From positions 124,001-188,000 of the forward strand of contig NZ_BDCF01000002.1 in NCBI RefSeq assembly GCF_001613365.1: DNA of 64,000 bases, read 5' to 3'. The notes beneath the pieces were generated by a model. That model was not told the origin of the DNA, did no database searches, and saw only the letters and a list, made by a program, of their open reading frames with translations. The stretch comes from Nocardia xishanensis NBRC 101358. Its GTDB lineage: Bacteria; Actinomycetota; Actinomycetes; Mycobacteriales; Mycobacteriaceae. The number at the start of each line of letters is the position of its first letter. Position 1 is the stretch's first letter. Of the stretch, positions 27,645-37,436 are shown piece after piece. Position numbers and translations under genes: made by a program.

Positions 27645-27975
27645 TGCGGGTCGCGTGTCCGGTTCGTTCGGAAGGTCGGGCACCGGCGAGGCGGTCTCGC
27701 GGCCCTGTGGCATCCGAACCCCCGGCGTCATCTCGACTACCGAAACTCGCCGGACCCGTCGACCCACGGACCGGAGGTCGCCGACACCAGCGGGTCCCTG
27801 GTCAGATGCTCGGAAAACCACACCGCGGCCAAATCGGCCGGGCGGCGTGCTCTGCCAGCTCAGGAGGTTGGGGGGCAAAGACAAAGGTCCCCCTGGGTCC
27901 GCCCCGTTATGCCCTATTCCGCTCGGTCACTCGCCAGGTTTGCTGAGCAATATCCAATCCGCAATGGAGGCTGTG
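27645..27975. other. Intergenic stretch upstream of the P-type ATPase gene
   Basis: About 330 bp without a convincing gene. Short open frames cross it but have no coding character. It must hold the ATPase promoter if that gene is transcribed separately; I see no distinctive operator. Confidence 0.4.
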
Positions 27976-30900
27976 ATGTTGGGCGGATATCTCCAGAAAG
28001 CGGTGCGTGTCCCGCTGGTCGCGGTCGATGCCGCGTTGCGAGTCCCAACGGTCGCGGGCTACGCGCTGCGAGCCCCGGCGGCCGCGGTGGATGCGCTGCA
28101 CTCTGTCGTGTCGGACGCCGCGGGCCACAGCCGCGCCATATGGTCCGGCGGGGACCGCCTGCATGTCGCGGTGCGCGGACCGGCACCTGACCGGCTGGAG
28201 GCATTCGCCGTGGACCTGAGCGCGCGGGTCGGCCGCCTGCCCGGGGTGGCGTGGGTGGGTCTGGACACTGGATGCGGGCGTCTCGTGATCGCCGAAGAGT
28301 CTCCCGCCTCAGTGGACGAGGCCGCCGTCATCGCCGCGGTGGAACAAGCGGAAGCCGACGCCGACGCCGAGGGGCCTTTCACCGCGGCCCGCACCGTGCA
28401 TCCCACCGACCGGGCCGCGGCGGCCTGGTACACCGTTGCGGCACTCGCCGACGTGGCCGCCGCCGGCCTCGCGACCGTCGGCGTCATGCTGCGTCTGCCC
28501 GGGCGTTCGACGCCGATCGGACTCACCCCTGTCATCGCGTTCGTGCAGAACCAGGAGCGGCTACGCGGCCCGCTGGAGCGGCGATTCGGGGTGACCGAGG
28601 TGGATTTGGCCCTCGGCATCGCGGCCGCCACGTCCAGCGCCCTCGAACGCCAGTTGCTCAGCCCGGTCGTCGACCTCGTCCACCGAGTGCTGCTGCTGCG
28701 CCAGGAACGCTCTCGCGCGCAAACTTTCGCGCACGTGGAGCCGGTGCTGTACGCGGCGGCGCCGCCTGCGCGTCCGTTGCCGGAGCCTCCCGCGCCGCGG
28801 CCCATTCCGCTGCCGCCGGGACCGATCGAACGCTACGACGAGCGAGATTTGATCGCGACGATGGCCGCGGCACTGACCACCATCCCGCTTTCCCAGCGAA
28901 CGCAGGAGGCGATCGACGTGCTCAGCGCGGGGGTTGCCAAGGCCGCCCGGCTCGGGCGCGAGGCATTCGCCGCTGGAGTCACGGAATACCTGGGCCGCTG
29001 CGACGTGCTCGTGGTGCGTCCGGAACCCTTGCGCGTACTCGATCATGTCGACCGCCTGGTGATCGACGTGGACCTGCTCGGTGACACGCAACCGCCCAAG
29101 CCGGTGGCAGGCCAGGACATCGAGATCGTCCGGTACGAACCCAAGACCGAGCCCGGGCAGGGTGCAGAGGACCTCACCGAACTGGTCGCCGGACTGCAGC
29201 GCGAAGGTCACGTCGTCGCGGTCGTCGCAGGCGGCGACGAGTCGGCGCTGGCCGCCGCGGACTGCGGCGTCGCCGTCACACCGCACCCGGAGCATCCGGT
29301 GCCGTGGCATGCCGACCTCATCGCCGTCGACGGACCGGTCGGTGTCGCGGCCGTGCTCGACGCCTGCCGGCTCGCCCGTGACATCAGCCGGCACAGTGTG
29401 CTGCTGGCGCTGGCCGGGTCGGCGGCGAGCGCGCTCGTGCTGCTCGGCGTGCCGATGCCGTGGCGGCGTCGGGAACTGCTGCCGGTCTCGCTCAGCGTGG
29501 ACGCGGCTGCGCTGGTCGCCTTGGCGCACGGGCGTCTGAGCACGTTACGGCTGGTCCCGCCGCTTCCGAAGACGCGGACTGACGACGACTGGCACCGTGT
29601 CCCGGCCGCCGAGGTGCTCACCCGGTTGGGCAGCAGCCGAGCAGGATTGACCACAGCCGCGGCCGGCTCCGGCCGCCCACCGCCGGTCGCCGCGCCGAGC
29701 GCAGCCCGGCAGCTGCTGGCTCATATCGTCGACGAGATGCGCAACCCGCTCACCCCGGTGCTGGCGGCGGGCGCCGCACTCTCGGCGGCCGTCGGCTCGG
29801 TGCTGGACGCGGCCATGGTGGCCGCGGTCGTGTTCGCCGACGCCGGTATCGGTGCGATCCAACAGCTCGAAGCCGACCGGGCCGTCGCCGCGCTCGACCG
29901 GGTGGCCGCCCAGCGGGTGCGCGTGCGCCGCGACGGAATCGAGCGGGGTGTCCCCGCCGACGAGCTCGTCGTCGGCGATGTCATCCGGCTCGGTCCCGGC
30001 GAAGGGGTGCCCGCCGACTGCCGTCTGCTCGAGGCCGAGGGCCTCGAGATCGATCAATCCGCGCTGACCGGTGAGTCGTTGCCGGTGGCCAAGGTTCCCA
30101 CGCCGACCGACGCGGCGGCGCCGGCCGACCAGGCGTGCATGTTGTTCGCAGGCACCGCCGTGGCGACGGGGCGAGCGAGCGGGGTCGTGGTAGCCGTCGG
30201 GGCGGACACCGCCGCCGGAAGGGCCGCCCAAGGCGTCACCTCTCCGCGCACTGGCGTGGAGATGCGGCTCGAGGCATTGGCGGCACGCGCCACGCCGGTC
30301 GCGCTCGGGGCGGGTGTCGTCACCATGGTCGCCGGTCTGGCCCAGGGCGCGCCGCCGGCCGAGACGCTGGCCACCGGAGTGAGCCTCGCCGTCGCTGCCG
30401 TTCCGGAGGGCCTGCCGATCCTCGCCACGGCTGCCCAGCTGGCCGGGGCCAGACGCCTCGCCGAACGGGGCGTCCTGGTTCGTCACAAGCGAGCCGTGGA
30501 GGCGCTCGGCCGGGTGGATGTGCTGTGTGTCGACAAGACCGGCACCCTCACCCATGGAATTCTGCGCGTCACCGCTGTGCACGACGGGCTGGAGGGTGTC
30601 GCTCCCGACCAGCTCTCCGGCGGGCACCGACGGATCCTCGCCGCCGCCCATGCGGTGGCGGCGGCCACCCTGCCGCGACGACGTCGCCTTGGCAGTACCG
30701 ACGACGCCATCGTCACCGCGGCATCGGCCGCCCGGCTCGCGGCGCCCCCGGCCGCGCTGGCCGAGCTGACCTACGAGTCGGGCCGGTCCTACCATGCGGT
30801 CGCCGTCGCGGACCGGGGCAGTGTGCGTCTGAATGTCATCGGCGCTCCCGAGACGATCCTGAGCCGCTGTGTCCACCACGATCACCCTGCCTCCGGCCAC

Positions 30901-32160
30901 GTGGTGGTGGACCGCCATCGCCGCGGCCGGCTCGATGGACTGGTCGAGGAACTGGCCGGAGACGGCGGCCGGGTGCTCGCCGTCGCCACCCGCAAGCTCG
31001 CCGCGCCACCGGACGGTGCGTTGACCGAAGACAACGTCGCCGGCCTCACCCTCACCGGCTTCCTCGTCCTCTCCGACCCGCCGCGCGGCCACGCCGTGGA
31101 TGCGCTGGATCGAATCACCCGCGCCGGCGTGCGGCCGGTGCTGATCAGCGGTGACCATCCCGCGACGGCTCGCTGGCTGGCCGCGGAGGTAGGGATGCTG
31201 CCCGCGCCGGACGGCGGCACCGGGGTCGTCACCGGCCCGGAGCTCGACCGCCTCGAGGACGACGCCCTCGACACGACGCTGCCCGGGGTGTCGGTGTTCG
31301 CCCGAGTCACGCCGGCTCACAAGGTCCGGCTGGTGGCCGCCTACCGCAGAGCCGGGCATTGCGTCGCGATGACCGGCGACGGTGTGAACGACGCGGCCGC
31401 GATCCGGCTCGCCGACGTCGGTATCGCGCTCGGCAGCGGCCGTAGTACCGAAGCGGCCCGCCACGCCGCCGATGTAGTGCTCGTCGAGGACCACATCGGC
31501 AGTATCGTCGACGCGCTCATCGAGGGTCGCGCCCTGTGGGTGGCGGTCCGCGACGCGGTCGCCAACCTGCTCGGCCATAACTACGGTGAGATCGCGGTGA
31601 TCACCGGTGTGAGTCTGTTGACCGGCACGACCCCGCTGACCGCCCGCCAGTTGCTGCTGTGCAACCTGTTCACCGACACGGTCCCGGCGCTGGCCATCGC
31701 CATGCGGCCGGTGCCCGACCTGGATCCCGCGCGGCTGCTCGCCGAGGGTCCTGACCGCTCCATCGGCCCGCTGCTGACCCAACGGATCACCGTGAACGGC
31801 GTCGCCACCGGCTTGGCGGGCGCGGGCGGCTACGTGGCCGCCCGCCTCAGCGGCACCGTCGGGCGGGCTCGCACTGTCACCCTGCTGAGCATCGTCGGCG
31901 CCCAGTTGGGGGAGACGGCGGTGCTGCGGCCCACCGACCCGGTGGTCGTCGGCGCGGCCGCCGCGTCCGCGGCAGCGCTGCTGGGCATCGTCGAGACCCC
32001 GGGGCTGAGTCAGTTGTTCGGATGCAGGCCGGTAGGCCCCGGCGGGTTGCTGATCGCCGGAACCGCCGCGGCAGCCGGGACCGTCGGCACACTGCTGTTC
32101 CCGGCTGTGACCGCGCGTCGACGCAACGAAGACGAGCTTCCTGCCACCGGACCACTCTAG
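27976..32160 (+). CDS. Large P-type cation ATPase (CtpH/CtpI-like)
   Basis: This 1394-residue transporter has the P-type ATPase motifs: TGES at 698, a PEGLP membrane motif from P810, the phosphorylated aspartate D853 in DKTGTLT, and MTGDGVNDAAAI. A roughly 600-residue N-terminal extension contains a divergent heavy-metal-like domain (about 55-120) and a Pro-rich linker. This matches the oversized mycobacterial CtpH/CtpI proteins. PEGLP resembles Ca2+/Mg2+-type pumps, but the cation is not established. The ATG at 27976 has GGAGG five bases upstream; an ATG at 27964 is in frame. Confidence 0.9.
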   Translation: MLGGYLQKAVRVPLVAVDAALRVPTVAGYALRAPAAAVDALHSVVSDAAGHSRAIWSGGDRLHVAVRGPAPDRLEAFAVDLSARVGRLPGVAWVGLDTGCGRLVIAEESPASVDEAAVIAAVEQAEADADAEGPFTAARTVHPTDRAAAAWYTVAALADVAAAGLATVGVMLRLPGRSTPIGLTPVIAFVQNQERLRGPLERRFGVTEVDLALGIAAATSSALERQLLSPVVDLVHRVLLLRQERSRAQTFAHVEPVLYAAAPPARPLPEPPAPRPIPLPPGPIERYDERDLIATMAAALTTIPLSQRTQEAIDVLSAGVAKAARLGREAFAAGVTEYLGRCDVLVVRPEPLRVLDHVDRLVIDVDLLGDTQPPKPVAGQDIEIVRYEPKTEPGQGAEDLTELVAGLQREGHVVAVVAGGDESALAAADCGVAVTPHPEHPVPWHADLIAVDGPVGVAAVLDACRLARDISRHSVLLALAGSAASALVLLGVPMPWRRRELLPVSLSVDAAALVALAHGRLSTLRLVPPLPKTRTDDDWHRVPAAEVLTRLGSSRAGLTTAAAGSGRPPPVAAPSAARQLLAHIVDEMRNPLTPVLAAGAALSAAVGSVLDAAMVAAVVFADAGIGAIQQLEADRAVAALDRVAAQRVRVRRDGIERGVPADELVVGDVIRLGPGEGVPADCRLLEAEGLEIDQSALTGESLPVAKVPTPTDAAAPADQACMLFAGTAVATGRASGVVVAVGADTAAGRAAQGVTSPRTGVEMRLEALAARATPVALGAGVVTMVAGLAQGAPPAETLATGVSLAVAAVPEGLPILATAAQLAGARRLAERGVLVRHKRAVEALGRVDVLCVDKTGTLTHGILRVTAVHDGLEGVAPDQLSGGHRRILAAAHAVAAATLPRRRRLGSTDDAIVTAASAARLAAPPAALAELTYESGRSYHAVAVADRGSVRLNVIGAPETILSRCVHHDHPASGHVVVDRHRRGRLDGLVEELAGDGGRVLAVATRKLAAPPDGALTEDNVAGLTLTGFLVLSDPPRGHAVDALDRITRAGVRPVLISGDHPATARWLAAEVGMLPAPDGGTGVVTGPELDRLEDDALDTTLPGVSVFARVTPAHKVRLVAAYRRAGHCVAMTGDGVNDAAAIRLADVGIALGSGRSTEAARHAADVVLVEDHIGSIVDALIEGRALWVAVRDAVANLLGHNYGEIAVITGVSLLTGTTPLTARQLLLCNLFTDTVPALAIAMRPVPDLDPARLLAEGPDRSIGPLLTQRITVNGVATGLAGAGGYVAARLSGTVGRARTVTLLSIVGAQLGETAVLRPTDPVVVGAAAASAAALLGIVETPGLSQLFGCRPVGPGGLLIAGTAAAAGTVGTLLFPAVTARRRNEDELPATGPL

Positions 32161-32178
32161 ACTTCCCGTCCGCCCTGA

Positions 32179-33921
32179 TCACGCCCGTTGCGCAGACACA
32201 CAGCGGCGCCGCTTGGCGAGAAAGCCGCGCAGTCGGCGCAGAGGCCAGGCGTTGACGACCTGGCTCGCCTCGGTCCAGCCGCGTTGTGCGGTCGCCACGC
32301 CGAAGCGCATGTGGTCCAGGTGTGGCACGGCATGGGCGTCGGTGTCGATGGCGAACGCGACACCGAGTTCGCGTGCCCGCCAGATCAATTCGTCGTCGAG
32401 GTCGAGTCGGTCGGGAAACGCGTTGATCTCGAGCGCGGTGCCGGTCGCTGCGGCGGCGGTGAACACCGCATCCGCGTCGAATTCGATGGACGGTCTGCGG
32501 CCGAGGATGCGGGTGGTGGGGTGGCCGATGATGTCGACGTAGGGGTGTTCGATAGCGGTGATGAGCCTGCGGGTCATCGCCCGGGGTGATTGATCGAAAT
32601 GCGAATGGACCGAGGCGACGAGGATATCGAAGCCTGCGAGGAATTCGTCGTCCCAGTCCAGCGTGCCGTCGGCGGCGATGTTCAGTTCCGAGCCGTGCAA
32701 CACCGCGATCCCGTGCTTCGAGGCGAGCTCACGCAGCTCCCGTCGCTGGGCGAGGGCCTTCTCGCGGGTCATCCGCTGCATCGCCAGCTGCGGTGCGTGA
32801 TCGGTGATCGCGCAGTACCGATAGCCGTGGCGCGCCGCCGCGGCGATCATGTCCGCGGCGCTTGCCAGGCCGTCGGTCAGATCGGTGTGCATATGCAGGT
32901 CACCCCGCAGATCGGTGACCTCGACCAGTCGTGGCAGCCGCCCGGCCGCCGCGGCCTCCACTTCGCCGCGGTCCTCTCGCAAGGTAGGCGGAATCCACGG
33001 CAGCCCGAGTGCCTCGTAGATCTCCGACTCGGTCGCCGCCGCGACGGGCTGCTCGGTGCCCGCGACGAAGAGTCCGTATTCGCTCAGTTTCCGTCCGGCC
33101 CGGACCGCCAGCTTCCTGATGTGGATGTTGTGCGCCTTGGACCCGGTGAAATACAGCAGCGCGGCACCCCAGGACGAGGCCGGTACGACACGGAGATCCA
33201 CCTGGATGCCCTGGGTCGTCACGATCGATGATTTGGTGGGGCCGTGCGCGAGAACCCGATCTACCAGCGGCAGCGCACAGAAAAGATCCATTACCGTTTC
33301 CGGATCGTCGTCGGCCGCGACGAGCAGATCGATATCGCCGACGGTGTCGCGCATGCGGCGCAGCGACCCGGCGTAGTCGGCGCGGCTCACCTGGGGAACC
33401 GTCGTGAGGGCGGCGACGAGTCCCTCGGCGATGTCCAGCGCGACCGCCAGCGGTATGCGGCGCCCTGACTCCTGCATGCCGCGGATCGCTTGGGCGAGGT
33501 TGCGTTCGCTGGTTTCGCCCCAGCCCTTCAATGTCCGCAGCCGTTCGTCGTGCAGCGCGGTCATCAGCTCCGGCATCGACGAGATGCCCAGCTCCTGGTA
33601 GACCTGGTGCGCCCGGCGCGGTCCGAGTCCAGGAATACCCAGCAGGGAGCGCAGTCCGGCGGGCAACTGGGCGTGCAGTTCTTCCAGGCCAGCGATCCGG
33701 CCGGTGCGGCGCAGCTCGAGCAGGCGGTCGGCGGTGTGCGCACCGACCGCAGGAATCGCCATCAGGCCCTTGCGATCGAGGGTATCGACGTCGAGGTGAT
33801 ATCCGGCGACCGAGCGGGCCGCCTTCTCGTAGGAGCGGACCCGGTACGGATCGCCGCCGGAGATCGCGATCAGATCCGCCATCTCCGACAAGGCTCGGGC
33901 CGCGACCTCGTTCGAGCGCAT
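32179..33921 (-). CDS. polX: DNA polymerase/3'-5' exonuclease PolX (PHP domain)
   Basis: This 580-residue protein combines a family X polymerase (residues 1-320: helix-hairpin-helix IPGLGPRRAHQVY; catalytic aspartates in VGDIDLLV and IQVDLRV; YFTGSKAHN) with a C-terminal PHP metal-dependent nuclease domain (GDLHMHTDLTDG, CAITDHA, HPTTRILGRRP, AIDTDAHAVPH). It should fill gaps and trim 3' ends during base-excision or break repair. It is convergent with the ATPase gene. The small membrane gene upstream ends 9 bp before it. Confidence 0.93.
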   Translation of the reverse strand: MRSNEVAARALSEMADLIAISGGDPYRVRSYEKAARSVAGYHLDVDTLDRKGLMAIPAVGAHTADRLLELRRTGRIAGLEELHAQLPAGLRSLLGIPGLGPRRAHQVYQELGISSMPELMTALHDERLRTLKGWGETSERNLAQAIRGMQESGRRIPLAVALDIAEGLVAALTTVPQVSRADYAGSLRRMRDTVGDIDLLVAADDDPETVMDLFCALPLVDRVLAHGPTKSSIVTTQGIQVDLRVVPASSWGAALLYFTGSKAHNIHIRKLAVRAGRKLSEYGLFVAGTEQPVAAATESEIYEALGLPWIPPTLREDRGEVEAAAAGRLPRLVEVTDLRGDLHMHTDLTDGLASAADMIAAAARHGYRYCAITDHAPQLAMQRMTREKALAQRRELRELASKHGIAVLHGSELNIAADGTLDWDDEFLAGFDILVASVHSHFDQSPRAMTRRLITAIEHPYVDIIGHPTTRILGRRPSIEFDADAVFTAAAATGTALEINAFPDRLDLDDELIWRARELGVAFAIDTDAHAVPHLDHMRFGVATAQRGWTEASQVVNAWPLRRLRGFLAKRRRCVSAQRA

Positions 33922-33930
33922 CGCGATCGG

Positions 33931-34299
33931 TTACTCCTCGCCGCTCGCGGGGCGGGCCGGTTCGCACCGCCGGGCGAGCCGAATCATGCGGGCACGGTAT
34001 TCCGCTGGGGCGATCCGCCGGGCGAGCAACGCGGCCAGCAGGGCGTTCTCCGCGTCCAACGCGGACCACACCTGCGCCGGATCAGCCCACTCGAGGACGG
34101 GTTCCGCCTCCGGCACCGTCGGCTCGGAGGCGTGGGACGCGCGAAGCGCGGTGCTCGGATTCGTCTCGTCGGTCTCGCGCCGATACCGTCCGGGTAGACC
34201 TCGATCAACGCGCCTGTCGATGGTCGCTCCGATCGCCTGCCGCAGCAGTGCCGCCAACACGATCACGCACACGACCAGCAGGACAATGCCTAGGACCAT
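33931..34299 (-). CDS. Small membrane-anchored hypothetical protein
   Basis: This 122-residue protein begins with one strong membrane helix (MVLGIVLLVVCVIVLAALL) followed by a soluble domain rich in Ala, Glu and Arg (WSALDAENALLAALLARRI). GGGAGGAGG precedes the ATG. It lies directly upstream of polX on the same strand, probably in one transcript. No known family. Confidence 0.7.
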   Translation of the reverse strand: MVLGIVLLVVCVIVLAALLRQAIGATIDRRVDRGLPGRYRRETDETNPSTALRASHASEPTVPEAEPVLEWADPAQVWSALDAENALLAALLARRIAPAEYRARMIRLARRCEPARPASGEE

Positions 34300-34671
34300 G
34301 GGTCCGCCTCCTCCCTACCAGGGTGACCGGAGCCGCGCTCGGTGAATGAGCTGATCATGCATCGTCACGACCGGTCGGCGGTAGCGGCATCCGTACCGTT
34401 CCGGGTAGACCAACGTCCCTGACGCGAGGGAGAATTCGCCCCTCGTGACGCCCGTATCCGGTGTCGACGGGGGCGGAGCGCCCCCGGCCGAGTGGGGGGG
34501 CCGGTCGTTTGCCAGGTGCGCGATGCAGGCGGTGGTGGTCAGCGGGGGCGATGCTTGACACACCTATTATGGCGTATGCCATAGTCGATCGCCGGGGTTA
34601 CAACCCCGAATCGCGTTAACGCAGGCCAATTTTCGCGTTCCGACCGCAGCCGCGCACCGAAGGAGCCGCCG
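34300..34671. promoter_or_regulatory. Intergenic region with promoter and overlapping operator
   Basis: These 372 bp separate divergent genes and hold no convincing ORF. A consensus -35 (TTGACA, 34555-34560) is followed by the inverted repeat TATGGC-gtat-GCCATA (34568-34583), which covers the expected -10. This looks like a repressed promoter of the enoyl-CoA hydratase gene; the cognate regulator is not evident. Confidence 0.55.
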
Positions 34672-35643
34672 ATGTCCGCCGCCGACCTGCACCTGGAGAC
34701 CATCGAACTCGAACGAGACGGGCGGGTACTCACCGCGCGCATCGTCGCCCCACCGTGGAACTTCGTCACCCCGGCGGTCGTGCGCGATCTCGACACCTTG
34801 ACCGCCGCGGTCGACGCCGACGACACGGTCGGCGCGGTCGTGCTCACCGGCGGGCTGCCCGGGCGTTTCCTCACCCACGCCGACCCCGCCGCGCTCACCG
34901 GCATGATCGAACTGCCGCACCCGTTCGTTCCCGCCCGCGCCGCGGCGCCGTTCCTGCGCGCTACCGCGGCCGCACTTCGCCTGCCCGGCGCGGCGGCGCT
35001 GGTCGAACGCCGCGGTGGCGGACTCGGCGCGGGACTGGTCTGGGGTTACCGCTGGAAACGCACTACGCTGCGGATGAACCGCTCCGGCGTCGCCTACCTC
35101 GCCGCCATCAACGGCCCCGCGCTGGGCGGCGGTCACGAGATCGCGCTGGCCTGCGACCTGCGCTACGCCGCCGACGCCGACCACGTGCGCCTCGGCCAGA
35201 TCGAGACACTGGCCAACCTCATTCCCGGCGGCGGGGCGACCCAACGCCTGACCCGCTTGCTCGGCGCCGCCAAAGCCATCGAGATCACCCTGGAAGGCAC
35301 GCCTTTCACCACCCAGGAGGCCCTGCGCCTCGGGTTGGTGCATCGGGTGGTAGCCACCGACGAACTGCTCGCCGAAACCAAGGCCACCGCGGCCCGTTTG
35401 GCCGCACGCAACCCGGTCGTCGTCGCCGAACTCAAACGCGCCGTCTACTTCGGCACCGACAAATCGCTGTCCCGCGGCCTTGACGCCGAACAGGCCGGAT
35501 TCGTCTCGGTCGGCACCACCGCCGCGGCCGCCCGCACCACCGAAGCCTTCTTCGAGGACCTCGACCGCCTCGCCGACACGCCCTTCCTCGCCGACCCGAA
35601 GCCATGGGTCGACGGCACCCGCGTCGACCAGGTGAGCAAATGA
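34672..35643 (+). CDS. Enoyl-CoA hydratase/isomerase family protein
   Basis: This 323-residue crotonase-fold protein has the oxyanion motif INGPALGGGHEIALACDLR and QIETLANLIPGGGATQRL, where a catalytic glutamate is expected. It is about 60 residues longer than typical hydratases because of an insertion around residues 80-125. AGGAG precedes the ATG. The pathway is unknown. Confidence 0.88.
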   Translation: MSAADLHLETIELERDGRVLTARIVAPPWNFVTPAVVRDLDTLTAAVDADDTVGAVVLTGGLPGRFLTHADPAALTGMIELPHPFVPARAAAPFLRATAAALRLPGAAALVERRGGGLGAGLVWGYRWKRTTLRMNRSGVAYLAAINGPALGGGHEIALACDLRYAADADHVRLGQIETLANLIPGGGATQRLTRLLGAAKAIEITLEGTPFTTQEALRLGLVHRVVATDELLAETKATAARLAARNPVVVAELKRAVYFGTDKSLSRGLDAEQAGFVSVGTTAAAARTTEAFFEDLDRLADTPFLADPKPWVDGTRVDQVSK

Positions 35644-35679
35644 CGAAATCCGCTGGAGCTATCTGAGCTGGTTCTCCGG

Positions 35680-36114
35680 TCAAACGGCGGGCTGGGCGAC
35701 GAAAACCCGTTCCAGCAAGGTGTACAGGGAATCCCGATCCTGATCGCTGAGCCTGTCCAGGCCATCCTGCGTGGCGCGCATCTTCGCGCGAATCGCGTCG
35801 GTGACGCTCTCGCCCTCGGCGGTGAGGACGACGTTCTTGACGCGCCGGTCGGAGGCGCTGGGCTCGCGCCGTACCAAGCCGCGCTTCTCCAGCCGGTCGA
35901 CTATCCCGGTCATGTTGGAGGCGTCGCAGGTCAAGGTCTCGGCCAGGGCGTTCATCGCGGCCGGTCCGCGGCGCAGCACGGTCAGCGCCTTGCCCTGGCT
36001 GGCCGTGAGGTTCTCGCTCGCCGCCGCGACCGTGAAGTCTCCGTAGTAGGCGCCGAGCGATACCGAGAGCAGTTCCATGAGCTGGGCCGTGTCGACGCGG
36101 GGACGTCCTGTCAT
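35680..36114 (-). CDS. MarR-family regulator
   Basis: This 144-residue MarR protein has the winged helix with NALAETLTCDASNMTGIVDR and the wing EPSASDRRVKNVVLT. It is divergent from the old-yellow-enzyme gene and probably represses it; two TTGA-N5-TCAA boxes lie between them. The ATG at 36114 is chosen, with ATG at 36123 possible; longer forms would run through the operators. Confidence 0.88.
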   Translation of the reverse strand: MTGRPRVDTAQLMELLSVSLGAYYGDFTVAAASENLTASQGKALTVLRRGPAAMNALAETLTCDASNMTGIVDRLEKRGLVRREPSASDRRVKNVVLTAEGESVTDAIRAKMRATQDGLDRLSDQDRDSLYTLLERVFVAQPAV

Positions 36115-36137
36115 TGGAGTCATTCTAGCCGGAAAAC

Positions 36138-36194
36138 TTGACAATCTCAAATATCGACCTCTACCGTCTTCGAGTTGCTTGAAGTTCTCAAGCA
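36138..36194. promoter_or_regulatory. Two MarR operator boxes
   Basis: TTGA-caatc-TCAA (36138-36150) and TGCTTGA-agttc-TCAAGCA (36176-36194) share the same TTGA-N5-TCAA core, 41 bp apart. They lie between the divergent MarR and flavin oxidoreductase genes. Confidence 0.7.
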
Positions 36195-36229
36195 TCAAGA
36201 TCGTCAAGTACCTACGAGGAGCATCCCCG

Positions 36230-37357
36230 TTGACCGTCACTGCGTCCCCCACCTCCCGCGCAGCCGAGATCCTGTCCCGGCCTGTCACGCTGAACGGCCT
36301 GACCGTCCCCAACCGCATCGTGATGGCGCCGATGACGCGTATGTTCTCCCCGGGCGGCGTCCCCGGTGAGAACGTGCGGTCGTACTACGCCCGTCGCGCC
36401 GCCGCGGGTGTGGGCCTGATCGTCACCGAGGGGACCTACGTCGGCCACGAGTCGGCCGGGCAGAGTAACCGTGTGCCGCGATTCCACGGTGAGGAGCAGC
36501 TGGCGGGGTGGGCGAAGGTCGCCGAGGACGTGCACGCGGCGGGCGGCAAGATCGTCCCGCAGCTGTGGCACATCGGCATGGTGCGCAATCAGGGCGAGCC
36601 GCCCTACGCCGACGCACCGGCCGTCGGCCCCTCCGGCATCCGCGTCGACGGCACCGAGGGCACCGGCAAGGCGATGACCCGAGGCGACCTCGACGATGTC
36701 ATCGGCGCCTTCGCCGAGGCCGCCGCGGCCGCCGAGCGCATCGGCTTCGACGGCGTCGAACTGCACGGAGCCCACGGCTACCTCATCGACCAGTTCCTGT
36801 GGGCGGGGACGAACCGCCGCACCGATGCCTACGGCGGCGATCCCGTGGCTCGTACGAAGTTCGCGGCCGAGATCGTGGCCGCGGTTCGCGAGTCCGTCTC
36901 GCCCGAGTTCCCGGTGATCTTCCGCTACTCGCAGTGGAAGCAGGAGGCCTATGACGCGAGGCTCGCCGAGACTCCGGAGGAGCTGGAGGCAATCCTGACC
37001 CCGCTCGCCGCGGCCGGCGTCGATGTCTTCCACGCCTCCACCCGCCGCTACTGGCTTCCTGAGTTCGAAGGCTCGGACCTGAACCTGGCGGGCTGGACGA
37101 AGAAGCTCACCGGCAGGCCCACCATCACCGTCGGTTCGGTCGGTCTCGACGGCGACTTCTTGCGAGCGTTCACGGGCGAGGGCGCCGAGCTCGGCAGCCT
37201 CGACAACCTCCTCGATCGCCTCGAGCGCGACGAGTTCGACCTGGTCGCCGTCGGCCGCGCCCTCCTCCAGGACCCACAGTGGGCGGCGAAGGTCCTCGAG
37301 GGCCGGATCGACGAGCTGAACCCATACGACGGCACGGCCCTGAAGACCCTGAGCTAG
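36230..37357 (+). CDS. NADH:flavin oxidoreductase (old yellow enzyme family)
   Basis: This 375-residue TIM-barrel flavoprotein begins with the FMN-binding PNRIVMAPMTRMFS, then shows GFDGVELHGAHGYLIDQFL and ends with DLVAVGRALLQDPQW. It reduces activated double bonds, probably of electrophilic small molecules. I place the start at TTG 36230, eight bases after GAGGAG; no ATG or GTG suits the family N-terminus better. It is probably induced through the divergent MarR regulator. Confidence 0.9.
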   Translation: MTVTASPTSRAAEILSRPVTLNGLTVPNRIVMAPMTRMFSPGGVPGENVRSYYARRAAAGVGLIVTEGTYVGHESAGQSNRVPRFHGEEQLAGWAKVAEDVHAAGGKIVPQLWHIGMVRNQGEPPYADAPAVGPSGIRVDGTEGTGKAMTRGDLDDVIGAFAEAAAAAERIGFDGVELHGAHGYLIDQFLWAGTNRRTDAYGGDPVARTKFAAEIVAAVRESVSPEFPVIFRYSQWKQEAYDARLAETPEELEAILTPLAAAGVDVFHASTRRYWLPEFEGSDLNLAGWTKKLTGRPTITVGSVGLDGDFLRAFTGEGAELGSLDNLLDRLERDEFDLVAVGRALLQDPQWAAKVLEGRIDELNPYDGTALKTLS

Positions 37358-37436
37358 GACCGGCGTCCTCGCAGAGACTCGGCACGCTTCGCAGCGCTCA
37401 CAGCGTCTGCGAGGCGTGCACGACGTCTGCGAAGTG

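Noticed and set aside
29545..31782. Long minus-strand open frame (745 codons) inside the P-type ATPase gene
   Set aside because: It lies antisense to a gene with all P-type ATPase motifs; its Gly/Arg/His-rich translation shows no domain and is a by-product of high GC.
34315..34563. 82-codon minus-strand frame in the spacer before the enoyl-CoA hydratase gene
   Set aside because: Its composition is irregular, it has no ribosome binding site, and it crosses the TTGACA promoter region.
37367..37414. CCTCGCAGA ... TCTGCGAGG as a terminator between convergent genes
   Set aside because: The 9-bp arms are separated by about 30 bases, and the region contains short CGTCTGCGA direct repeats that could produce the match by chance.
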